This document shows, one piece after another, positions 35,861 through 48,000 of a stretch of DNA of 64,000 nt. Under the pieces are notes generated by a model. The model saw only the letters and a list, made by a program, of their open reading frames with translations, did no database searches and was not told the DNA's origin. The stretch's first letter is position 1. The number at the start of each line of letters is the position of its first letter. Source of the DNA: Eledone cirrhosa (lineage: Eukaryota; Mollusca; Cephalopoda; Octopoda; Eledonidae); NCBI GenBank assembly GCA_964016885.1, contig OZ024757.1, positions 27,704,954-27,768,953 on the forward strand, given 5' to 3'. The position numbers and the translations under genes were made by a program.

Positions 35861-36657
35861 TATATATATGTGTGTGTGTGTGTGTGTATGACTTTTCCAA
35901 AATGGTTGACTAAATATACATGTTTTTTTTCATGACAACACAGAAACAATAACAACAATAATAATAAAAAGAATACAAACAATTAAAGGAAGTTTATTGT
36001 GAACAGCTTTAGAAGATTAAAAAGTCAAAATATTTGATATGAAAAATACAAAAACAACTTCTCAACACAGTTAAAAAGAAATACCCCTCAACACACAAAA
36101 AACAAAAATGTGTATAAATTTCTTTCAGTGGTTACCATTAGTAAACTCTAGATATATGTCACCACCATATTTGGATGGATAGGGGCGGGTGGGTTGCTGG
36201 AGAGCAATTGATGACACTGCCCCGTCAGGTTTACAGTGATATGCTTATTCCAAAATTTTGCCTTAGAATTATTTTGAATTAGAGTACCTACCCAGAATGT
36301 TCTGAGCCCCACATCCCCACACTCTGAGCAACAAACCTGGCAATGGGCCTGACCACATTACTGTATGTGTCAGCAATTGAAACTGTGTTCTATATTTTGA
36401 GAGGTTCTTTATTTCTATTCCCCACCACCAATAAAAAAAAATCTCCAGATCTCTAAAGGCTCTCAGTGAACAAAAAAAGAAAGGACATGAACAGATGAGA
36501 CCAAGGAATCGATGCATCTAGGTTTCCATTAGTCTTTCCCATTGCTGTTGGCTACAACTCCTGGTGAAAGCATCACCGGTTTTCTGGTGATTGGAACAGT
36601 TACCTGCAAGATATCCGAACTTACACTTTTACAATTCCTGCCCATCCACTGTCCCTG
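35861..36657. other. No gene recognised
   Basis: TG repeat at ~35868-35888, otherwise AT-rich unique-looking sequence. An 82-codon minus frame (36269-36517) has no domain that I recognise. Confidence 0.5.
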
Positions 36658-36735
36658 AACTGGTACTTTATTTATTGATCCTAAAAGGATGAAACGCAAA
36701 TTCAACCTTGGCTCGGGTTTGAACTCAGAGTGCAG
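36658..36735 (-). mobile_element. Degenerate SINE fragment (family 1)
   Basis: 'aactggtactttatttattg', 'aaaggatgaaacgcaaa' and 'gggtttgaactcag' match the family in reverse. Confidence 0.65.
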
Positions 36736-36760
36736 AGAGATGGTACAAATACCGAGGTGT

Positions 36761-36971
36761 TTAACCCTTTAGCATTTAAACTGGTTGTATCCAGCCAGAA
36801 TTCTCTCACCTTTTTCTGTTGAAACCGGCTGTAATCAGCCACTCATACTGATGTTAAGGAATTGTTCTCAAAATAAATATCAAAATATCATAGATTTGAT
36901 ATTATGAGATAAAGTCTTTACCACAAAAATACAATAGTAAATATAGAGTAATGTAAATTCTGATGGGTTAA
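36761..36971 (+). mobile_element. piggyBac-like MITE
   Basis: Begins 'ttaaccctttagcattta' and ends '...gatgggttaa' (decayed inverse). TTAA lies at both ends; the CCCTTT terminus and TTAA target fit the piggyBac superfamily. The internal 'ccagaattctctcaccttt' and 'aatattgatat'-type blocks are shared by all copies. Confidence 0.75.
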
Positions 36972-37185
36972 TCCAACACTAACAATTCTGACAATTTGTT
37001 GCCTTTTAGTAAACAACCATACAATAAAAATAGAACAAATGTAACAACATTTCTTGGTGGTAAAAAATGTTCAAACACGGTAACAAAAAACAAATGTATT
37101 AAACAGTAATTGAAAACTGGCAATGACAAGTGTGAAATGGTCTCCATATTATATATATTGAAGTGATGGAAAAAGAACATGCCTG

Positions 37186-37366
37186 TAACTGTTTAGCATT
37201 TAAACCAGCCATATCTGGCTACAATTCTTTCACCTTTTTCTGTTCAAACTAGCCGTAACCGGTCAAAATAAATAATATCAAAATCTTGTAGATTCAATAT
37301 TATGTGTGATAATTATGTGAGACAAAGGGTTTACAATAGTATATATAGAGTAATGTAAATGGTTAA
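37186..37366 (+). mobile_element. piggyBac-like MITE, decayed ends
   Basis: 'taactgtttagcatttaaac' to 'gtaaatggttaa', with the shared interior ('acaattctttcacctttttc', 'agattcaatattatgtg'). Confidence 0.7.
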
Positions 37367-37499
37367 CATGGAATAAAATATCTCACCTCCTCATATGTTT
37401 GCTACCTAACATTAGATATTATTTAAAAAAATTCTCCCATGTTTCTTATGCAATACTAAATATTATTTTTAAAAGACCCACACATTTGTTTAAAACTAA

Positions 37500-38164
37500 A
37501 TAATATATGAAGGTCAATTGAAAGGTTCATAGGCTAACCAAGATACCCTCATGGAATGACCAAATAAGGTTTATTTTTCAACATAGTCCATAGAAAGAAA
37601 CAATGCAGTTATTAATAAGAAGGGTTGAAATTAATGCCTGCATGATGTCAGAGCTCTAGCATAACTCCTTCATAGTCAGCCTATAAATCTTTCAGCCAAC
37701 CCTTGTAGCTCACCCCTCCACGTTTGATATCTAACAGGCCTATCTGTCCATGCTAAGCAGGCGTGGGTGGTTGGATAGGAGTGCTTCCATGGTCCCATAT
37801 TTAACTCTGGCCATTGGTACTGAGGAGGAATTCTCAGTACCAATGGTACTCAGAATGGAAAGAGCTAGAACAGATAACGTCACATCTGACGCTCTAACAC
37901 TTCCCCCAATCTACCACAGTAGTAAACTGGTACTTTATTTTATCGATCCCTATTATTTTGTTTTGCCATTCTTATTTTACTCCTTTCTAGTTCAACCTAT
38001 ATTTCCTATTTTCTTTTTATCAGCTTCTTCAATACATTCTTAGTTATATGTATCACAACTTTTCATATAACCTATACTATCCTGAACAATATATATTTTG
38101 AAACTGACTTTTTGAAAAAAAGAAAACCACTTCCAAGCTCCCCTTTCACTGCAAAAAAAATTTT
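37500..38164. other. 3' flank of HMCES; possible mariner relic
   Basis: 'aaataaggtttatttttcaa' followed by 'catagtcc' (37563-37591) is reminiscent of mariner-family relics, but this is weak. 'aggaggaattctcagtacca' around 37802-37850 forms a short inverted repeat. The candidate AATAAA for HMCES near 37935 (minus) lies in a SINE fragment ('ctggtactttattttatcg'). Confidence 0.35.
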
Positions 38165-38312
38165 TTATTCTTCTTGTTTTATTTTCTTGGCTGGTATTTC
38201 ATCAGTGTCATCTTCTTTTTGTTCTTTCTTGATTAAATTTGGTTCTTTAATATCTTTGGGTTCTTTCTTTGGTATCTTCTTTAACCAACTCTCTAGAGCA
38301 GTCTTTGGTTTT
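38165..38312 (-). CDS. HMCES: HMCES coding exon 9 (C-terminal tail and stop)
   Basis: Acceptor 'ctgttatccag'; AA from exon 8 plus A gives Lys. It encodes '[16 protein letters not shown]', then a Lys/Glu/Asp-rich tail ending 'AKKIKQEE' and TAA at 38167-38165. 'ALESWLKK' resembles the C-terminal 'LLEQWLKRE' of human HMCES. 'IKQE' fits a SUMO consensus. The tail looks unstructured. Confidence 0.9.
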
Positions 38313-41300
38313 CTGGATAACAGATAGGAGAGAAAGAAACAACACATCATATAAATATATATATATATATATAATATATGTTAAGTTATATTGGAATTTA
38401 CCAATATATGTCCCGATAAAAATTATAGAAGCTCAATGCTAATCAGTATCATTGGTCAATCAGTAATCCAAAAGGCAGAATGATTTTTCAACCTACATAG
38501 ACTATGTTATGGACAGTTATGGCACAAACTGCAGAGCTCAAAATTTAATAAAATAAGAATGAATAACCAGTTTAGACTTACAACGTGATTTTAACTCTAT
38601 GAATGTTTCAATGTATATATATATATTTCAATGTATATATATATATATATTTCAATGTATATATATTTTGGAAGATAACTTATCAAAAATGGCTTAAAAA
38701 CATTGATGGTTGCATAAATATGGAAAAGATAGGTAAAAGCTAAATTAAGTAATGAGAAAAAGGGCAGTAAAGAAGGGCAGATCTGGCTGTATGGAAAGTG
38801 GAGGAAAGGACTATAAATGCCATAAATGAGAGGAAAAGGTGTGGGAAGGGGAGAGGGTGATGAGCTATGAGCCTAGGGCGGGGTGGTGTTAGGGTGCATC
38901 CCATGGACAAAAATGATGATGGACAGTTTTAGCTGTCCATCATCATTTAAACATCATTTAAAATGGATAGTTTTATGTTATAGAACCAAGGGAGGTTTTA
39001 GGTTTGTTGGCATCAAAAGGGTTAAAATACTTGTTGCTGTTGTTGTTGTTATTGATGTTGTTCGTTTGAGACATATCTGATATTCAAGTAGGAATGTTGT
39101 TGTCAGTACTTACTTCATATCCATTGGTTTTATACATTCAGGGCTGTTGTTGCGTGAGTTGTTGACAACAGTTGACACTGGATAAAAGTCAATACATTCT
39201 TGTGACTTGATTAACTTCACAGCCTGTTGAAAATAATCATTTTACATGGTAATTAGTACACACACACACATATAATAGTAGAACACTGGCATGTTATAGC
39301 CATAGTAGTAGAGCACTCAGTCCATGGGACGAGTTTAGTAGAGGTAGTTCCACAACAGTTAGTTTACCATACCGAGAACAAATGTTTCACCTTATTCAGA
39401 TCCTCTTTTCAGACCGAGCTGAGGATCCGTGTAAGGTGAAACATTTGTTCTTGGTGTGGTGAGCTACACATATATAGAGAGTTAGTTCCACAACAAAATA
39501 GCAAACCATACTCAAGAATGCATGTTTCACTGGGCAGATTTTCAACCAGGGTTGAAAATCGACACGGTGAAACGTGCGTCCTCGAGTATGGTTTCCTAAT
39601 TTGCTATGGAACTAACTCTATACCGAAATCATCCTCTAGACTGAGTGCTCTACTTATTATGGATATAACCTCCCGTTTTTTTACCACTATATATATATCA
39701 TTATTTTCATCATCATCATTTTACGTCCACTTTTCCCTGCTTGCAAGGGTGGGACGGGAACTGATTCTGGCTTGATTTCTACAGCTGGATGCCCTTCCTA
39801 ACACCAACCTCATTTACAGTGAGTGCTGGGTGCTTTTTTGCCATGGCACCTCCACGACCACTTTGCAGTGGAATGAGATGATAGGGACTGGGGTCCCTAT
39901 CATCTCATTTCTACAGCTGTGAAATAAAGTGTTTTGCTCAAGGAAACAACACATCACCTGGTCTGAGAATTGAACTCACAACCTTTCGATTGCAAAGCCA
40001 ATGCTCTAACCACTAAGCCATGTGCCATATACATATATATATATAAATGAGCAGGACTAAAAAGCCACGTCCATGATGCTCATGCTTAAATATCAAGCGA
40101 TGGCATTACTCGAAAACGAGTTGCAGCCATACTCATATATATATATATGTATGATGTATATATATATATGTGTGTGTATTTATATATATATATATGTTTG
40201 ATGAATTTTTGATAGAACAACACTAAGTTGAATAGACTAAATGAAAGCAAAGAAGAATTTGGTTAGAATGTTTGAACTTACATCTTTAATGGGAACTGAT
40301 CCAAAATCCAGCCATTGTTCAACTTCTTCATCTGTACTGAGAATAGCCTAAGTGAATATAATATAAATGTAGTTAATATATGGGACGTGGGTATGTGTGT
40401 AGGTATGTAAGATGTATTTGTACATATGTATGATGTATGTACATGTGTATGTGTGTATGTATACATATAGTCCACCAGCATCATATAGTAAAGAGAGGGT
40501 TACAACAATGAATGGGTCATATAGTAACTAAAGAGTTATAAGGTAATGGAAGGGTTATATGGTCACTAAAAGGTTTATATTATAATGAAAGGGTCAAACA
40601 GATGGGTAATGGGAAGATGTTCATTTCAGATTGTATCATCATCATCATCATCATTTTACGTTCGCTTTTCTCTGCTTGCAAGGGTGGGACGGGTCCTAGT
40701 CAGCACAGCATCTCTCCACTTGTCACAACATAATAAGATATGGGCGGAGGTGGTGAGAGCTGACCTCAGATCATTGAAGCTCACAGAGGAGATGATAAAG
40801 GACCGTGATGAATGGAGAGATGCTATGCTGAAGAGGACCCGTGCCACCCTTGCAAGCTGGGAAAAGTGGATGTAAAATCATGATAATGATAATAAATGGA
40901 GAGAGAATGACCAAGTTTACTTAAAACATTATTTTAATCCTACATACATTTCAATATATAATGGCAGGCCATACTACAACATACACAAGGCATTTGTCCA
41001 TTGGACGACATATCCTATATATATATGTATATATTTACATATTTACAAAAACAACTTGATAAAATAAATCAAATAAAAATCTTTACCGGCATTCTATGGT
41101 GTATATCTGCTGTGGCAGAAGATGCTGGCACAGTAACGACACTGTAGCTGTAGAGAATCTCATCTTTTGACTGGAAAATACACAAAATATAGAAATATGT
41201 AGTAAATATGAGTTCCCAGCCAACCAAAAGGGACAAAATAAAATCAGAAAATTAACAGTGGACAATTAACCCTTTAACATATACATTACTCTATATAACT

Positions 41301-43443
41301 GTTGTATTTTTTTGGTAAAGGCTTTATCTTACATAATTATTTCACATAAGTATCAGCAGCCAGTTACAGCCAGTTTAAACAGAAAAAGTGAGAGAATTAT
41401 GGCCAGATACGGCCGGTTTAAATGCCAAATGGTTAAATCAACCGTATCCGGCCAGAATTCTCTCACCTCTTTCTGTTCAAACCGTCTGTAATCAGCCACT
41501 CATACCGACATTAAGGTATTCTTCTCAAAATTGATAATATCAAAATCTCATAGATTTGATATTATGATATAGAGTAATGTAAATGCTAATGGGTTAAGAT
41601 CAATATATTAATAGTGTGTGTTAAAACAATTAGACTAAAACAAAAACCAAACATACATCACTTGATCTACGAATGTCGAATACTCCAGCCATCCTGAGAA
41701 GGGGTTTGCTTGGTTTCACATCTGAAAATAGAAAGTATGTGAGGGGGTGTAGGTACAAGTAGATATGCATATATTCACATACACACACAGACAGACAGAC
41801 ACACACACACACACACATATACAATAAATTTGGTTAATTTGTGAATTTATATGCTTACCACTTGTGGTTTCTTTGCTGTCTTTCTGTAGATCATCTTCAG
41901 TTTTAACTTCACATTTTGGAGAGAGCCCTTCCTCTTTGACACCCTCTTCTGGTTCCAGTTTAATATCAGGTTTCACATCCTCTTCTGGTTCCAGTTTAAT
42001 ATCAGGTTTCACGTCCTTCATTTGTTGTGTTATGAAGTAAGGTTGTTTCGTTTGGCCGCTCTTCTTCCATTCATAGTATCTGAAAGACATATAACAGAAC
42101 TGTATGTATGTATATTTATATATATATATATATATATATATAAATGATGACTGCCCTCTCGTTATCAAGTATGGCCATTGCATGATATACCATTATTAAT
42201 AATTATTAATTAATTCTATCGTGTGACCACCAATCTAACCCATGCATGCATGGAAAAATAGACATGTGATGATGATGATGATATATATGTGTGTATGTGT
42301 GTATATATATATATAATAGCAGAAGACTGGAGGGTTATATCCGTTGTAGTAGAGCACCCAGTCCATGGGACGAGTTTGGTAGTAGTAGAAGTAGTTCCAC
42401 AACAGTTAGTTCACCATACTAAGAACAAATGTTGGTGTTGGAAGTGTTGTTTTTGGTGGTGGTGGTGTTGTTGGTGATGATGGTGGTGGTGGAGGTGTTG
42501 GTGTTGGAGGTCTTAGTAGTATTGGTGGTGTTGTAGTTGTTGGTAGTGATGTTGGTGGTGAAGGTGCTGTTAGTGATGATGGTGGTGTTGTAGTTGTTGA
42601 TGGTGATGTTGAGGGTGTTGGTGGTGGAATTGGAGGTCTTAGTAGTGTTGGTGATGATGGTGGTGGTGTAGTTGTTGTTGGTGATGATGGTGGTGTAGAT
42701 GTTGATGGTGATGTTGAGAGTTTGTTGGTGGTAGGGGTGGTATTGGAGGTGTTGGTGGTAGGGGTGGTATTGGAGGCAGAGTTTGGGGTAGTGTAAGTAA
42801 GATTGAAATGTAAATATTTATTGCTTTATCAGAAACAGTCATATAACTATTATCTCCTGGTTGCTGGTGTTTTAAACTCTATCCCTGCACCATCACAACC
42901 AACACCACCACCACCAACATCAATCACCACTATTACCTCCACTGCCACCACCACCAATACCTCAGCCAACACTATCACCATCACCCCAACCATCACTTCC
43001 ACTTTCACCACTACCAGCACCACCACCACCATTGCTGCCACCACTATCACTACCTCAGCCAACACTATCACCATCACCACCAACCACCACCACCACCACC
43101 TCCACTTTTACCACTACCAGCACCACCACCACCACCATTGTTGGCACCACTACCACTGCCTCAGCCAACACTATCACCAACAACAACCACTGCCAACACC
43201 ATCACCACTGCCAACAACCCTTAGTTCCACCACTGCCACCAACACCATCATTAAAAAATCTTTTCTGTAGACTTGGTAGTACAGAATAAAGTGGGAGAAA
43301 GAAGAGATGACGGTGATGTTGATGATGGGAATGGTGGAAATAGTGGTGGGAGTGTGTGTGTGGGGGGGGGGGGGGGGAGAGAAGAAATGGGCTAAAGGTT
43401 ATTCAATAGTATAGAAATGCCATTTAAGTGTGTGTGTGTGTTC

Positions 43444-43491
<48 letters not shown>

Positions 43492-45022
43492 CAGTCGATT
43501 GACTTTCATCAAATCGGACCGAGGAAACAATGTTTCCAATTGCTAATACTATCTACCGGTCAGAAATCCAGGCAGAAGGAGCAACATGAAATATAGTGTC
43601 TTGCTCAAGGACATAATGCATCACCTGGTCTGGGAATCGAACTCACAACCTCATGATTGCGAATCCAATTCTCTAACCACTCAACCAGGTGCCTTTGCAA
43701 TATATATATATATATATATATATTTCAAAGAGACTCTTACAGAACTAATTCTGTTTCTTTAATGAAGAATTCATCTGAGAGGTTTTGGAACTTAAGGAAT
43801 ATGCCACGGTTCCAAAACAACACTTTCATGAAGATGTGTGGCCTAGTGGTTAGGATGCTGGGCTCACAATCATAAGGTCGTGGGTTTGATTATAATCATC
43901 AGACTGGATGGCGCATTCTGTCATTGAGCAAGGCACTTCATATTATCATTTGAGTGAACTGGAGTAATGTGATGAGTACCAGTGGCAACTGGGGGAAAGG
44001 GGTTAGTCCTGCAACAGCCAAACACCTCACCCAGGGAAGAGTCTTGTACTCTTAATTGCTTAACGCTTTAGCATTTACATTACTCTATATATACTATTGT
44101 ATTTTCACGGTAAAGGCTTTATCTTACATAATATCTCGCATAATATTGAAGCTATGAGATATACCTTAACATCAATATGAGTGGCCAGTTACAGCCAGTT
44201 TGGTCAGAAGGATGTTAGAGAATTCTGACCGGATATGGCTGGTTTAAATGCTAAAGGGTTAAGGCTTATGAAACTTGCATAAGCTTTAGTCTTTGAATAA
44301 CTTATGCAAGCATGGACAAATAAACATAAAATGTTAGGATAACTAACTCAGATGCGGAGGTGCGTGTCTTAGTGGTAAGGGTGTTGGACTTACGATAATA
44401 ATGACAACCCCTGTAGTGCTAGTGCCATGATAAAATACACTTGGTGCACTCTGTAGAGTGTGTGTGTGCGGCAGGGTAACCATATGTAAGCAAGAAGCAG
44501 GGGCACCCTGACCCGCCTGTGAGGCCAGTAGCTCCAATTAAATAATCACTAGGAATGTGATGGCCAGTCCAACCCTTACTGGCAAGAACAACACGTATTA
44601 AATGAAGATGACGATGATGATGATGATGATGATGTTCTCTGGCAGAGATTGAAATCTGAAACTTATATTATGTATATGGCTCCACTGACCTTATCCAATG
44701 TCAGATGTTAGGTTAAGGGTTCAAATCTGTTGAAAGTGGTATATTTGAAACAAGGAGGTTTATTTCTAAATGATGAACTTTCTAGCTTCAGAATTTTAGT
44801 ATCATACTTTCACACATAGACAGATGGACACAGACATACACACACACACACACACTGAAACACAAATAGAAACACACCCAAGTGAAACAAACACTGTGCT
44901 TTCCTATATATATGTATGTGTCAGTGTGTATGTGTGGGGTTTCAGACACATATATATATATATATCATATCATCATCATCATTTTACGTCCGCTCTTCCC
45001 TGCTTGCAAGGGTATATATATA

Positions 45023-45059
<37 letters not shown>

Positions 45060-48000
45060 GCCGACAAATGTGTTACATAAAACTTAGGACACACAGACAA
45101 CTAGTCAAAGTGTATGGGGACATACTAATATGTATGTATACATATATACACACACACAGGTATGTACATATAGGATCATACATACATATATAGGCACACA
45201 CATGCACACATATACATGTACATACACACATACGTATACCAACATACCTACAACCACACACACGTGTATATACGGCTACATATACATATATACATACAAC
45301 AACACACACATGCACACACACACATGTACATACACACAACTACAAACATAGATATACATGTATGTATACACATATATATATATATATACAAATGTACATA
45401 CAACCACATATGTACATATAGGATCATACATACATATATAGGCACACACATGCACACATATACATGTGCATACACACATACGTATACCAACATACCTACA
45501 ACCACACACACGTGTATATACGGCTACATATACATATATACATACAACACACACATGCACACACACACATGTACATACACACATACAACTACAAACATAG
45601 ATATATATGTATGTATACACATATATATATATATATATACAAATGTACATACAACCACACATGTACCTACACTCATACATATACAAACATGCATGCATAT
45701 GTATATGCACACACATACATATACAAATATACATACAACCACACACACATGTACATACACACATACGTATACAAACATACATACAATCACACATATGAAT
45801 GTACACACAAGTACATATACTCGTGTATACACACATACGTATACAAATATACATACAGCCCCACACACACAGAAAACTAATAATCCAAAATATATTAGCA
45901 ATGACCTTTTTATCTTCTCAGGTTTCACCATTTTCACGCGCGCACACACACACACCCACAACTGCATCCCAAGCACAGACACACACACATAAACACACTG
46001 ACACATAAACACATAAACACACTGACACACACACATGCTCTCACTAAATAACCAACATACACAGATGCTCCATTATTTACAAAAGTCGTCTGTTGACATG
46101 TTTTTATCAGCAGAGAAGTTGGTAGATGCAACATTAACACACATACACATACATATATTCACATACACACACACATACACTCATACATATATACACATAC
46201 ACACACACGCATACACACATACGCCCATACATATATACACATATACACACACACACACACCCATACATGTATACACATACACACACTCATGTACACATAC
46301 ATATACACACACAGACATCCATGTACACATACATATATATACACATATACACACACACGCCACCCATGTTCACATACATATATACACATACATACACGCC
46401 CATGTTCACATACATATATATATATATATATATGTATGTATATGTATATCTATATATGTGTGTGTGTAGGAAGAGGCTGTAGAGGAAGACCGCGAAAAAC
46501 ATGGGCGGAGGTGGCAAGAGCTGATCTCAGATCGCGGAAGCTCACAGAGGAGATGACGAAGGACCGTGACAAATGGAGAGATGCTGTTCTGCAGAAGACC
46601 CGTTCCACCCTTGCAAGCAGGGAAAAGCAGGCATAAAATGATGATGATGATAATATATATACATACATATATATATAGTTCAAAATGACAAACAAACAAG
46701 GAGTCAATGATACATAGGGTTATTAGCTTTTATATATATATATACTCATTTGAATTAAGGCTAAAAAATGAGTCTTGTTACTCTGGAGTTTCACTCTAGT
46801 GGATAAGGAAAATTGTTAGAGCATTGGACAAATGGTTTGTTATATTTGTTACAGTTCTTTATGTTAAATTCAAATTCTGCTGAGTTCAACATTTCTTTTC
46901 ATCCTTTCAGTTGGGGGTTTGATAAAATTACATACCAGTGAAATTCTGGGGTCAATTTAATCAACTTTCCACTCCACTCCACCAAATTAATGAATGACCT
47001 TGTGGCTATATTAGAAACCGTTACATGTCAGTCTGTTGAATCAGGGTTAGCTTGAAGCTAAACCGCAACATACCCATAATGGTCAGACCATGGGTTAATT
47101 AAAACATGAAACACTTCAATGTTTACAACATAGTTAGCTCTATAGTTCAGTTGGTTAGAGGGTCAGTCAAGTATTCTCAAGGTTGAGGTTTCAAATCCCT
47201 CTGGGGCCTCTGTTAGATTAAAGTTTCTGGGGTGTTAGATACATAATCTGTTGCTCAGTTTAACACAAACTCCTGGCCTTCGTTGAGACCACTCTGTTGC
47301 AAGCAATCGACTAGTTCTTTGATTTGAGGATATTGTCTTCTCCCCCAGTAGCATCTTCCCTTCTCTCCCACACTAACCAGTAAAAAAAAAATAGGAATAA
47401 AAATGTATAAATTATCTTGAAAGAGATATTAACCCTTTAGTATTTAAACCGGCTGTATCTGGCCAGAATTCTCTCACCTCTTTCTGTTGAAACTGGCTGT
47501 AACCAACCACCTATATTGACGTTAAGGTATTGTTCTCAAAATAAATAATATCAAAATCATAGATTCGATATTATGTGAGATAATTATGTGAGGTAAAGCC
47601 TTTACTGTAAAAATACAATAGTAAATATAGAATACTGTAAATGCTAAACGGTTAAGGATACTTTCTTCGCCCTCGCCAACCTCTACCTCACTAAACAAAT
47701 ATTAAAAATTAAAAAAATATAAATTTACTTGAAAGAGATATTAAAATACATTTTTCACAAAATAAGTTTTTTTTTGTAAAATTTATTTTTTCCAGAGATT
47801 CTGAAACTTCCAGTTTACCAATTTTGTGCATTATTGTCAGGCTTTCATCAAACGAAGACTTTCAAGGTCTTACAAAGTCCTCACATAGCATTACCAATAT
47901 CTACAAAGGCCCAGGAACCCTGAAGCTGTTAAATGAAACATGAAACAACAATTTGAAATCTAAGAAAAAGAAAAAAAACAACTTTTTTTTAACTGACAGA

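Noticed and set aside
37500..37600. Mariner transposase relic
   Set aside because: Only a vague resemblance ('tttttcaacatagtcc'); no frame or inverted termini were found.
42803..43270. 155-codon Thr/His-rich frame
   Set aside because: It is a translation of the degenerate ACC repeat in an HMCES intron.
45216..45992. 258-codon and many overlapping Tyr/Thr/His or Cys/Val-rich frames
   Set aside because: All six frames stay open because CA/TA repeats rarely form stops; this is a microsatellite artefact.
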